Positions 33,002 through 41,618 are shown, counted from the stretch's first letter. The stretch: DNA of 64,000 nt from BOG-1112 sp964611335 (GCA_964611335.1 CAZSXR010000002.1:62001-126000); one strand, 5' to 3'. Numbers and translations: made by a program. Notes: a model not told the origin generated them from the sequence alone.

Positions 33002-34140
33002 TTATTTTTAAAAAAAAGTTTTCCTGCATTAAGTCGACCAATTGTCTTCGACTTTGCATTTGATCCACCGCCTGTATAACCTTTTGATTTCATATCTCTA
33101 ATAAAAGAAATTATTTTTTCCTTCGCCGTTTCAGGTTTGAGAGTTTCCATATAGTCAATGTTATGAGCAATTCCAACGGTAACCCCCTCATAGAGAGCTG
33201 GTGAAAATGGTCCAACACTTCTATCTTTGTTACCAACTCCTCTGAAAGAGCTTCCTTCTGGTAAGGCGGAATTTATTATCTTAAAGACTCGATGAAACAA
33301 ATTTTCCTCACTGTCAAAATTAAATTCATAGTTTCCCTTAGCAACCTCTTCCATATAATCCGTAAGGAAATTAGCAACATCGTGCTTAAAAATATCCGAT
33401 TTGTTTTTCATTGCAAAAAATCGTAGTACCAACTCTTGGAGGTACCCATTTCTGGAATATTCATCCTTTAAACCAAGTGCATTTTCGAAACTCTCATTAC
33501 TGCCTAATTTTTCTAAAAATAAAGCAAATTTATCATCAATTAATCTAATGCTAGCACTTCTAATCTCTTGTTCCTCCAACAGAGATCCTCCGGTGTTTAT
33601 ACGTTTAAAAACTTCATATTTATATTGAGAATGCGTTTCTCGTTTTAAAACAAAAATATTGAGTCGAGTTCGTTTCAAATTTAATTGCAATTGAGTAGGT
33701 AAAGATCTGAAGGTTAAACCTTTCATATCTCTTAAATAGTGGCCTTCGATAAGCTGGAGTGGAGAGTCGATGTCATGTTCGCTTTCGTAATGCCAATCGT
33801 TATCATTGCCGTGAGTTCCAGCTGCTTCAGGTGGGATGGGTTTCTCAGCACCCATGAAACGAATTATTGTTGAAATTCTTTGAAGGCCATCCAAAAGATC
33901 CCAGGTTCCATTTGGGTTTTCAAAAAAGAATAATGGGGGAATAGGAATTTCTAAGAGTAATGATTCGATAAAATTACTTTGTTTTTCTCTTGACCACCTA
34001 AATAATCTTTGGAAGTCTGGACGAATTACAATCTCTTTAGGGTTGGCAAGGTGCATTCCAACTAATTCCCACAATGAAAATGTAATTTGTTCGTATTTAA
34101 TATTCTTTCGATGATCTTTAACTTGATCTAATATACTCAA
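32998..34140 (-). CDS. DUF262 (GmrS-like/ParB-like) protein
   Basis: 380 residues with IRPDFQRLFRW (about 39-49), the hallmark DGLQR at 84-88, and FKRINTGG near 184-191, the nucleotide-handling motifs of DUF262. Family members include the NTPase/nuclease subunit of GmrSD and partners of HEPN toxins. The start is a TTG overlapping the restriction gene stop (TTGA), so it is translationally coupled on both sides. Confidence 0.88.
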   Translation of the reverse strand: MSILDQVKDHRKNIKYEQITFSLWELVGMHLANPKEIVIRPDFQRLFRWSREKQSNFIESLLLEIPIPPLFFFENPNGTWDLLDGLQRISTIIRFMGAEKPIPPEAAGTHGNDNDWHYESEHDIDSPLQLIEGHYLRDMKGLTFRSLPTQLQLNLKRTRLNIFVLKRETHSQYKYEVFKRINTGGSLLEEQEIRSASIRLIDDKFALFLEKLGSNESFENALGLKDEYSRNGYLQELVLRFFAMKNKSDIFKHDVANFLTDYMEEVAKGNYEFNFDSEENLFHRVFKIINSALPEGSSFRGVGNKDRSVGPFSPALYEGVTVGIAHNIDYMETLKPETAKEKIISFIRDMKSKGYTGGGSNAKSKTIGRLNAGKLFFKNK

Positions 34141-34865
34141 TTTGCTTTCTCCTCAGACATGAACGCTTCTACATGTGCTTTGAACTGAAGAAAAAAACGA
34201 CGAGCATTTAGTTCCTCAATAGACTCATTTATTCCAAACGGTTTTTGGCTGGTTTTTATTAATGAACATCCGTCGTAAAGCCGTTCCCGTAACAATTTCT
34301 GGAGTAAAATCTCGTACCGTTTCCCATAGGATGCTTCTTTGAATTCCGGAAAGACTTCAAAATGTGGCGACAATACTGAGACTGGGCGTCGACTTCGTTC
34401 GCAATCTTCTAAAACAAATAAATAACCTATCCAAGGCCTTGGTGATGATTTGAATGCTCCCTCTCGGTATGCTGTCCATAAATCAGTTGAGGTTCCAATA
34501 GCTTCCTCTAATCGGTTGTTAAAATTATTTCCGAAGGAAGGGCCAACTTGCGATTTAAACTCAATTGCGGAAACAAATCTGCCGTTATGAACGATTAAAA
34601 AATCCCAATCTTTCGTTGGTCTAAAAAAACCAGGCAAGGTAACAGCTTTTGATTTAAAAATTGATCCTTCAGGAACGCCGGCGCTTTTTGCGATATTACG
34701 AGCTAACTCTTCAAAGCCTTCCATTTGTTTTCCGCCAGTTACTGCCGATCTGTTACCTGCATCAAGTTTGCCTGAAATTTTTTGTGCTGAAGTTTGTTTT
34801 TCCCTAGTAGCCCAAAAATATTTAATGGCTTCCTTTATATTTTCTTCAAGATGTGGGATTTTCAT
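34137..34865 (-). CDS. PaeR7I/XhoI-like type II restriction endonuclease
   Basis: 242 residues resembling PaeR7I, whose family cuts CTCGAG. The PD-(D/E)xK core shows KDWD at 85-88 and AIEFKSQ with Glu102 and Lys104, followed by VGPSFGNNFNNRLEEAIG and WTAYREGAF, all characteristic of the family. Site specificity is inferred from the family only. Overlaps the methylase stop as ATGA. Confidence 0.9.
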   Translation of the reverse strand: MKIPHLEENIKEAIKYFWATREKQTSAQKISGKLDAGNRSAVTGGKQMEGFEELARNIAKSAGVPEGSIFKSKAVTLPGFFRPTKDWDFLIVHNGRFVSAIEFKSQVGPSFGNNFNNRLEEAIGTSTDLWTAYREGAFKSSPRPWIGYLFVLEDCERSRRPVSVLSPHFEVFPEFKEASYGKRYEILLQKLLRERLYDGCSLIKTSQKPFGINESIEELNARRFFLQFKAHVEAFMSEEKAN

Positions 34866-36175
34866 ATTTTTTCTACTTCTACGACGTCTTCGTAAAAAAT
34901 TTTTTTTCTTATATAGCTATTAGACTTTAAATTAAGATGGGCCATATGTCCTTTTACAAGGTCTCTATGTTGAATTTTGGCTTTTGCACCCATCAGAGTG
35001 CACATTTCTACATAAATTTCTCCAAGAGGTATTTCGTGTTCTTTAAAATATGAGGACTGTACTACAACCAGTGCTTTCTTGTTTGGTTTAAGCACACGTA
35101 CAATTTCTTTCATTGATTGTTCTGCATCTCTGAAATACTGAAGCATATTTGGATAGTAATAAGATTTTGCGGCTTTAGATGTATGATTCTCGACTGACGC
35201 AAGAATTTTGTTACATATTTCGCCCCAATTTTTCTTAGGTGTAATTTTTTTATCCACAATCACAGGTGCGCCCATTGTTAGTTCTCTAATTCGACGCAAT
35301 TCCTTCTCATCTGAGAGAATTAGTAATTCTGGACGAGTTGACATTGCATAATCAATTCGAGTTAAATAAGGGGGGGATGTAATAATCCCATCGACTGACT
35401 CAGACTTAAGGGGCAGACTGCGAGAATCTGCATTTCGTGCAATGTGTTTAACTGAGGGTGTCTTTTCTATCCCAGCATTCTTTAGTTCATTTATCATCGT
35501 TGTAATTTGATTTAGGTACGTTTTTGTGAAATTTTCACTCTTTACGGGATTTTTTTTGTCCAAAGTTTTTACCCAAGTCGGATTTGACCCACCTTTGTAT
35601 CCTGCTAGTTTTCTGCTAGTAATAAATAGACCAGCTGTAAGAAAATCCTGAATTGGATTACTCATATTATATGAGTCACTAAAAACGTTCGAAAAATTTT
35701 CTTCTATTTTTTCGTACGCATCAAATTTTTCTTGGATAATTTGATGCGTAGTTCTAGTTAATTTACAAAGGCTTGGAGACATAAAATCAAGCAAGGGATC
35801 ATTTTGTGTCAAACTAATATCCAAACCTCTATCTTTTAGTTTTTCTACTATCTCACGCGCGTTGTTATAGATACTGTCTGACTTAGCCAAACTATACCCA
35901 GTTTTAGACATTGAAAAGATATTCATAACAGGATTTACATCTAATCCTATTGTATTTAAATTATGGCGCGCTCCTACTACAGCTGTTGTTCCGCTTCCAT
36001 TCCATGGGTCTAAAACAAATTCTCCAGGCTGGAGATGTAGGTATTCAATTGCAGAACTAACGAAATCTTCTGCATATCCTGCATAATAGGGGTGCCAAGC
36101 ATGAACACCGCTACGTTCATTTTTTGTACGTTTCGCACTTACCAGTGTGTCATATGAAAACAAGCTTAACTGCAT
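34862..36175 (-). CDS. DNA methyltransferase of the restriction operon
   Basis: 437 residues. The SAM-binding motif DPWNGSGTT (56-64) and the catalytic TSPPY (about 266-270) appear far apart, with motif I first. SPPY is common in N4-cytosine methylases, DPPY in adenine methylases, so the modified base is uncertain, while PaeR7I itself is paired with an adenine methylase. First gene of the operon; transcription starts in the structured 36.2-kb region. Confidence 0.88.
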   Translation of the reverse strand: MQLSLFSYDTLVSAKRTKNERSGVHAWHPYYAGYAEDFVSSAIEYLHLQPGEFVLDPWNGSGTTAVVGARHNLNTIGLDVNPVMNIFSMSKTGYSLAKSDSIYNNAREIVEKLKDRGLDISLTQNDPLLDFMSPSLCKLTRTTHQIIQEKFDAYEKIEENFSNVFSDSYNMSNPIQDFLTAGLFITSRKLAGYKGGSNPTWVKTLDKKNPVKSENFTKTYLNQITTMINELKNAGIEKTPSVKHIARNADSRSLPLKSESVDGIITSPPYLTRIDYAMSTRPELLILSDEKELRRIRELTMGAPVIVDKKITPKKNWGEICNKILASVENHTSKAAKSYYYPNMLQYFRDAEQSMKEIVRVLKPNKKALVVVQSSYFKEHEIPLGEIYVEMCTLMGAKAKIQHRDLVKGHMAHLNLKSNSYIRKKIFYEDVVEVEKI

Positions 36176-36269
36176 GGCTACTGACTCCGAATTTATAGAT
36201 TAATATATATGAGCATTTCGTTTTGTGCAGCTATAGTCTCCGACGGGAACACACCACCCGACCCGCTGC

Positions 36270-36433
36270 GTGGGTGCGGAGGGGCCGTTTATTCGCAATA
36301 CCTAGCTACCGCGGCACTATCAAATCAAGAGATGTCCTCCAACGGATTTTGCTACGCAAAACCCGCGTCCGGGATCTCTTGATTTCGTGCCACGTGCGCT
36401 GGCGGTTTTGCGAACGGCTCCATACCGACCCAC
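36270..36433. ncRNA. long imperfect hairpin/cruciform, possible RNA or origin
   Basis: About 164 nt folding back in nested arms: GTGGGT/ACCCAC (36270/36428), GCCGTT/AACGGC (36284/36413), ACCGC/GCGGT (36308/36402), GGCAC/GTGCC (36313/36387), a 12-bp AAATCAAGAGAT/ATCTCTTGATTT (36322/36374) and an inner TTTTGC-TAC-GCAAAA. It is markedly richer in GC than its surroundings. Whether it works as RNA, replication origin or a miniature element is unknown. Confidence 0.45.
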
Positions 36434-36490
36434 TTGCGACAGAGGGAGAGGTCTTTTTAAAAAAACAGTCTTAGAAGGGTGGTACTAAGC

Positions 36491-36599
36491 AAGTATCAAC
36501 GGTATCAGCGACCAACCTTGCAGAAAAAAATAAGACTCAGAGGACACACCTAAGAAAGTATCAAGGGTATCAGCTGAGCGCTGATACCCTTGATACTTT
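36491..36599. repeat. iteron-like repeats and a 20-bp perfect hairpin
   Basis: AAGTATCAACGGTATCAGC at 36491 is repeated at 36555 as AAAGTATCAAGGGTATCAGC, and inverted at 36580-36599 with a 5-nt loop. The hairpin could terminate the XRE gene (minus strand) but no clear U-run follows; the third copy argues for a protein-binding or replication role. Confidence 0.6.
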
Positions 36600-36620
36600 G
36601 ATGACTATATCCTTTTAGCT

Positions 36621-37007
36621 CTATTGTTTTTTTCGAGGTGGGTTATCGATGATGAATTCAAAGAGTTTAAGAATCCAATTGCGAGTGTCTTCATCCATTG
36701 CATGAATTCTACGGATGATGGTGTCTAATTTTTTGTTTTGAGTCGATGCTGTTTTTGTAGTTTCAGGTACTTTCTTTTTTTCAAGAATACTAAAGAGCTC
36801 TGTTAGAGAAACATCCATTGCATCTACGAACTCATATACGACCCTCAGAGCAACATCTGGGACCATTCCCGATTCCACTCTAGCAATAGTGGATTGCGGT
36901 TTGCTTGCAAGCTTTCCTAGTTCAACTTGTGTAATCCCTTTTTCAGTGCGCAGTTGCTTTAAAGTCGATCCCAGATTTTTTAAAACATTCTCGTGTATGT
37001 CTGCCAT
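36621..37007 (-). CDS. XRE family transcriptional regulator of the island
   Basis: 128 residues: HTH at about 12-65 (LRTEKGITQVELGKLASKPQ, STIARVESG) and a C-terminal helical tail. Divergent from the replication gene with a 119-bp AT-rich gap, the layout of a phage- or satellite-type repressor controlling replication/excision functions. Confidence 0.85.
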   Translation of the reverse strand: MADIHENVLKNLGSTLKQLRTEKGITQVELGKLASKPQSTIARVESGMVPDVALRVVYEFVDAMDVSLTELFSILEKKKVPETTKTASTQNKKLDTIIRRIHAMDEDTRNWILKLFEFIIDNPPRKKQ

Positions 37008-37126
37008 TTATTATTTACACCTATAAAGGTATTTCATTGACATAAAAATATATCTATATGTATATATCTGTATAGCTATAAGCAACCTTGCGTTAGCCGA
37101 ATTTCTCAAACCGCTTGGAGCAGTCT

Positions 37127-39490
37127 ATGCAGCATTTTATCGCACATTCCGACGAAAAACAGCACATATCTAAAGAGCTATATCATAGCCCGCTAGATTG
37201 GGCATTAACTTACGCAAGAATGGGGTGGCCAGTTATACCTCTTCATACGTCTCTTTCAAGTTCTCAATGCAGCTGCAATTACAAAGAATGCTGCAGTATT
37301 GGAAAGCATCCTCGCACTTTTAAAGGATTAAAAGATGCGACCACAAATGAAAAAACAATTTCTTGGTGGTGGAATCAGTGGCCTCATTCCAATGTTGGCA
37401 TACTAACTGGTGGTGCATCACAACTTGTTGTCATTGATGTCGATCCTCGACATGGGGGAGATCGAGCTTGGACAGAGTTTATTTCACAAAAAGAAATTCC
37501 ACACACTCTTAAATCGATTACAGGAGGAGGTGGATTTCATCTTTATTTTAAATCAGAAAAAAAATTCAAAAATAGATCGGGAGTTCTTGCAGGAGTCGAT
37601 GTTCGCGGAGAGGGTGGTTATATTGTAGCACCCGGAAGTGTTCACAGTTCTCAAAAAAAATATTTGTGGGAGACAGATTTTTCTACAGATTTAATAGTTA
37701 GCTTACCATCTGCAATCGAGAAATTAATTTCAGGAGATCATAAAAAATATATTTCTTTTCCAAATGAGAAAAAGATTCCATGTGGGAAAAGAAATACAAC
37801 TCTTACAAGTGTTGCAGGTCTTTTAAGAAAACATGGAATTGAAGAACAAGTTCTCAATAAAACGCTCTCAGAAATTAATCAGAGCATTTGTTCTACACCT
37901 CTTAATGAGCAAGAAATTTCGACAATTGCAAAAAGTATTTCTAAATATGAAGTCACAAATGAAATTAAATGGGGTCAGCTTAAGGTATTGCCAGACCTGA
38001 AATTAACTGTTCCATCTTTGAACGAACAATATATTCCTTCAGGATTGCAGCCTTGGATTGCAGATATTGGTGAGAGAATGCAAGTACCCCTTGAGTTTAT
38101 TGCTGCACCTGTCATTGTCAGTCTTTCGTCTATTATCGGACGTCAAATTGGAATTTTTCCAAAGCAAAAAGATGATTGGTTTGTAATTCCCAATCTTTGG
38201 GGAGCTGTCATTGCTCGTCCAGGATTTTTCAAATCTCCTGCAATTGCCGAAGCTCTAAAACCTTTAGAGGCATTAACGAAAGAAGCACGACTCAATTATG
38301 AAAGTGGAAAAATTTTAGTTCAAGCAAAAGAAGAGTTACTTAAAGCGAAATTAGATGGACTTAAAGAGACGGTTAAAAAGACATCGCGTAAAGGAAATTT
38401 TCATGAATTGGATTCACTCAGAACAGATCTTGAAGAGACTCTTAAAGAAATTGAAAAAAATGTTATTTTTGAAAAACGTTTTAAGACTAACGATGCAACA
38501 GTAGAAAAGCTTGCTTGTCTTCTAAATGAAAATCCTAATGGATTACTTCTTGCTCGCGATGAGCTTTCAGGATGGTTAAAGACATTACAAAAATCAGGAA
38601 GAGAAGGAGATCGTGAATTTTATTTAGAGGCGTGGAATGGGTACGGATCCTTTACAGTCGATCGTATTGGCAGAGGCACTTTGCACGTTCCTGCACTGTG
38701 TTTAGCGATTCTTGGAGGTTTACAACCAAGCAAAATTGATTCTTATGTCAATCAAGCTTCAAGTCTCGGAGGAGATGATGGGCTCTTACAAAGATTTCAA
38801 ATTCTTGTTTATCCAGAGATAACAAAAAAATGGCGCAACATAGACAGAAGACCCAATCAAGTTGCTTTCAATACCGTTAAGGTTATTTTTCGTAATTTAT
38901 CAAATTTAAAAATAAATAAACCATCTGAATATTCTGGAAATTTAGGTTTGAGATTTTCACTGAAGGCTCAAGAGTTATTTAATGAATGGCGTGGAGATTT
39001 AGAGACAAGACTGCGTACTGCTGAATCAAATTCTCCTGTTTTTGAGTCTCATTTAGCAAAATATAGATCTCTTATTCCTTCTTTAGCTTTGATTTTTCAT
39101 CTTGTGAGCAATTGCTCACATGGTTCAGTTGATTTATCTGATGAAGTGCAAATTGAATCCCTACAGTTAGCTATTCAATGGTCACGTTTTCTGGAGGCTC
39201 ACGCAACTAAAGTTTATTCAGCAGCTCTTTTTCCAAACGTTCGTGCCGCTCATGTTTTAGCAGGCAAAATTGCAAATCAATCTGTGAAAGATAAAGATTC
39301 AATGCGATCAATTTATAACCATCACTGGAGTTTACTTAATACGATTGAAAAATTAGAAACAGCAATCTCTGTTTTAGAAGATGCAAATTGGGTCAAAGTT
39401 GAAACTGTAAAAATTGCAAATACGACAAGTGATATTTTGAGGATCAATCCAAGTTTAGGTTCATCGGAATTGTTAGAGCAATTCCGATGA
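37127..39490 (+). CDS. Prim-Pol/DUF3987 replication protein
   Basis: I use the ATG at 37127, preceded by TTGGAG. The N-terminal bifunctional primase-polymerase domain (about 15-215) has a CSCNYKECCSIGKHPR zinc-like insert, WWNQWPHSNVGILTG, the catalytic VIDVDPRHGG, GGGGFHLYF and RGEGGYIVAPGSVH. A primase C-terminal linker follows, then a DUF3987 domain (about 300-700) with AAPVIVSLSSIIGRQIG, GAVIARPGFFKSP (P-loop-like position) and LLLARDELSGWL. 787 residues. Proteins of this build replicate plasmids, satellites or integrative elements. Confidence 0.88.
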   Translation: MQHFIAHSDEKQHISKELYHSPLDWALTYARMGWPVIPLHTSLSSSQCSCNYKECCSIGKHPRTFKGLKDATTNEKTISWWWNQWPHSNVGILTGGASQLVVIDVDPRHGGDRAWTEFISQKEIPHTLKSITGGGGFHLYFKSEKKFKNRSGVLAGVDVRGEGGYIVAPGSVHSSQKKYLWETDFSTDLIVSLPSAIEKLISGDHKKYISFPNEKKIPCGKRNTTLTSVAGLLRKHGIEEQVLNKTLSEINQSICSTPLNEQEISTIAKSISKYEVTNEIKWGQLKVLPDLKLTVPSLNEQYIPSGLQPWIADIGERMQVPLEFIAAPVIVSLSSIIGRQIGIFPKQKDDWFVIPNLWGAVIARPGFFKSPAIAEALKPLEALTKEARLNYESGKILVQAKEELLKAKLDGLKETVKKTSRKGNFHELDSLRTDLEETLKEIEKNVIFEKRFKTNDATVEKLACLLNENPNGLLLARDELSGWLKTLQKSGREGDREFYLEAWNGYGSFTVDRIGRGTLHVPALCLAILGGLQPSKIDSYVNQASSLGGDDGLLQRFQILVYPEITKKWRNIDRRPNQVAFNTVKVIFRNLSNLKINKPSEYSGNLGLRFSLKAQELFNEWRGDLETRLRTAESNSPVFESHLAKYRSLIPSLALIFHLVSNCSHGSVDLSDEVQIESLQLAIQWSRFLEAHATKVYSAALFPNVRAAHVLAGKIANQSVKDKDSMRSIYNHHWSLLNTIEKLETAISVLEDANWVKVETVKIANTTSDILRINPSLGSSELLEQFR

Positions 39491-39516
39491 TTTTTCACAC
39501 ATTTTTTGAGGTACGC

Positions 39517-39753
39517 ATGAAAAAGACAGTCTACACGTTTGAGTTGAACAATGAAATCAAAGAAGATGCTTTGCTGAACAGTAAAGAACTCGCCACAGTT
39601 TTAAGCGTTTCAGTACAGACCATTAGGCGGTGGCATTATATCGGCTATCTGAGGGGTCTCAAGATTGGCAGCTATGTTGTCCGCTACCGTTGGGGAGATG
39701 TGCAGAAATGGATCGGAGAAAAGCAGCAACAACGTAAGTTCGGAGGATATTAG
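39517..39753 (+). CDS. excisionase-like HTH protein
   Basis: 78 residues from the ATG at 39517, which has GAGG 8 nt upstream; the longer frame from 39487 lacks a ribosome binding site. A MerR/Xis-type winged helix is visible (LLNSKELATVLSVSVQTIRRW, with YVVRYRWGDVQKWI as the wing and last helix). Sits between the replication gene and the integrase, as excisionases do. Confidence 0.82.
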   Translation: MKKTVYTFELNNEIKEDALLNSKELATVLSVSVQTIRRWHYIGYLRGLKIGSYVVRYRWGDVQKWIGEKQQQRKFGGY

Positions 39754-39757
39754 AGGA

Positions 39758-39781
39758 TGGGGCCTTCGGCCCGTTTTTTTT
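39758..39781 (+). terminator. rho-independent terminator after the excisionase gene
   Basis: GGGCC-TTC-GGCCC stem followed by G and eight T. It separates the replication/excisionase unit from the integrase. Confidence 0.8.
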
Positions 39782-39930
39782 ACCCTCGACTCGCTTCGCT
39801 CGCTCGGGGGGCAATGTTGTTTTTCTAACTGTTCTTGCTCTTTTCATGCGGAATTTCTAATTTGAGATGTTCTTTGAAAAGTAAATACTGGTTTTGCGAA
39901 AGCATGAAAAGAGCTTCTAATGGAGGTTCT

Positions 39931-41016
39931 ATGTCGATTCATAAACGTGAAAGAAAAAAAGGTATAGTGTACCTAGCAGTCATACCCACAATCATGGGTA
40001 AACAAATTACAAAAACTTTTCGACGCAAGATTGACGCAGAAATGTGGGAGAGAGAGCAATTACAACTCTTTCGCTCTGATCCACAAAAGATTTTAACTTT
40101 TGAAAGATCGAATATGCCACTCGCTGAATTCTGTCAGCTTTGGTTAACTAAGTATGCGGAGATTCGTAAGGCTGCCTCTTCTGTGCGAAGAGATAAGCAA
40201 ATCATTAACTTTCATATCGTTCCTTATCTTGGAAAAATTAGGTTGGTAGATTTGACGCATGAGCATGTTGAATTCTGGTTCAATGATTTGGGTGCAAGTA
40301 AGCAATCTCCAAAAAGTTGTAATCACCATTTAGGTTTGCTTAAAAAAATTCTCAATGATGCTGTTGCTTGGAGATATGTGAGTCGTAATGAAGCAAAGCA
40401 TGTAAAAGCTTTAAAACTTCAAAAGACTGAACCGAAATTTTGGACAAGAGAGGAATCTGTAAAGTTTTTAACTTACATACAAGACACACGTCCAGAATGG
40501 TTTCCTGTGTTTGCAATTGCATTGTACACAGGAATGCGCAAAGGAGAAATTCGAGCCTTAAAATGGGATTGCGTTGATTTAGAAAGAAAAGTGATTGTTG
40601 TAAAGCGCACATATTGTGAAATTCAACAAAAGATTGTGGAGAGGACTAAAGGAAAAACAGATCGATGGATTCCTATCAATGAATCTCTGATGCAAGTTTT
40701 AATAGCTCAGAGAAACAAAGATACTGAATTAGTGATTACAGGTTATCCGTTTGCACACAGTTCGCGTCACATGAGTGGACTTTGTAAGAAAGTTGGGATT
40801 TCGGTGATTCGGTTTCATGATTTGCGTCATACTTTTGCTTCGAATCTTGTGATGTCAGGCAAGCCGCTTTATGAGGTTCAGAAACTTTTGGGTCATGCGA
40901 ATTACAGTATGACCGAGCGCTACGCACATTTGTCACCGGAGTACCTAAAGGGTGCTACTGATAGTTTGGATTTTAGTCCTAAAGAAGGGGCAAAAATTTT
41001 GAAGATGGTTAGATAG
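39931..41016 (+). CDS. tyrosine recombinase, island integrase
   Basis: 361 residues from the ATG at 39931, chosen because GGAGG lies just upstream. An AP2-like/arm-binding N-terminus (KGIVYLAVIPTIMGKQITKTF), a SAM-like core-binding domain (about 60-150), and the catalytic domain with the first Arg in YTGMRKGE, the HDLRHTFASN box and LLGHANYSMTERYAH with the nucleophilic Tyr. It lies 243 bp from the tmRNA 3' end, its presumed target. Confidence 0.95.
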   Translation: MSIHKRERKKGIVYLAVIPTIMGKQITKTFRRKIDAEMWEREQLQLFRSDPQKILTFERSNMPLAEFCQLWLTKYAEIRKAASSVRRDKQIINFHIVPYLGKIRLVDLTHEHVEFWFNDLGASKQSPKSCNHHLGLLKKILNDAVAWRYVSRNEAKHVKALKLQKTEPKFWTREESVKFLTYIQDTRPEWFPVFAIALYTGMRKGEIRALKWDCVDLERKVIVVKRTYCEIQQKIVERTKGKTDRWIPINESLMQVLIAQRNKDTELVITGYPFAHSSRHMSGLCKKVGISVIRFHDLRHTFASNLVMSGKPLYEVQKLLGHANYSMTERYAHLSPEYLKGATDSLDFSPKEGAKILKMVR

Positions 41017-41025
41017 GATTCTTCG

Positions 41026-41100
41026 ATGTTTCTACGCGGGAGCTTCGTCTGAGATCCCTCGGCTTCGTCCTCACTTCGTTCGGACTCCGCTCGGGATGAC
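41026..41100. repeat. REP-like dispersed sequence, copy 1
   Basis: ATGTTTCTACGCGGGAGCTT, then CTGAGATCCCTCGG and CTCGGGATGAC. The same start and style recur at 45326-45377. Confidence 0.6.
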
Positions 41101-41121
41101 GAGGTCGTTTGTGGCGGAAAA

Positions 41122-41213
41122 TTGGGGGCAACTCCTAAAGAGATTTTATGAGTTACCCCCAAAGTTGCCCCCAGATGAGGGTCGCTGTTGGAATCATTGA
41201 CTATTTTTTGACT
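41122..41213. promoter_or_regulatory. integrase arm-type sites at the right island end
   Basis: TTGGGGGCAACT (41122) is inverted as AGTTACCCCCAA (41151) and AGTTGCCCCCA (41163); then TTGACT at 41197 and 41208 with an 11-bp period, 47 bp before the attachment core. Confidence 0.55.
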
Positions 41214-41259
41214 GCTTTGGGGATCTTGTTTGTAAGTTGTTGATTTTATTGAAGAATTT

Positions 41260-41282
41260 TGGTGGAGGTGGCGGGAGTTGAA
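41260..41282. other. attachment site core in the tmRNA 3' end
   Basis: 23 bp identical to 32057-32079. Integration here restores the tmRNA 3' end, so the gene stays functional. Confidence 0.8.
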
Positions 41283-41614
41283 CCCGCGTCCACACCCGGG
41301 GCCGCCTCAAGCGCTACATGCTTAGCCTTGTAATTTGTCCTCTTGATTGGGTCGCCCACAGGCAAGCTACCCAACCCGCACCTCGGGGAAATTTTGGAAG
41401 CAGGCCTCCGAGAAGCAACCTACTACCTAAGCCGGAGTATGACAGCCTTTATACCGCACCGGCGGCAGCATAGGGCTGCGTTACCTAATTAGGCAACGAG
41501 TGCAAAACGAGAGTTGTCGTTTAGACTTGGTACGCGGGATTTATCAGGTTACGTGCCCACCCTGAACATGCTCTCATAGGCTCCTGCCGAACGTGTCGAA
41601 TCCGTGACACCCCC
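41260..41614 (-). ncRNA. ssrA: tmRNA (ssrA), one-piece
   Basis: Rescues stalled ribosomes by trans-translation. The 5' GGGGGUG pairs with the 3' CACCUCC to form a 7-bp acceptor stem, followed by ACCA encoded in the gene; the T-arm GCGGGTTCAACTCCCGC is perfect. The 5' part has ACGGATTCGACA, as in other tmRNAs. The tag frame reads AAC GAC AAC TCT CGT TTT GCA CTC GTT GCC TAA (41521 down to 41489), giving NDNSRFALVA preceded by Leu (CUA) in frame. 355 nt. Its 3' end is the attachment site of the islands to the left. Confidence 0.95.
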
Positions 41615-41618
41615 AGTT

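Noticed and set aside
36223..36474. Plus-strand ORF of 83 codons upstream of the methylase
   Set aside because: It coincides with the large palindrome, is Arg-rich in an unnatural way and has no ribosome binding site.
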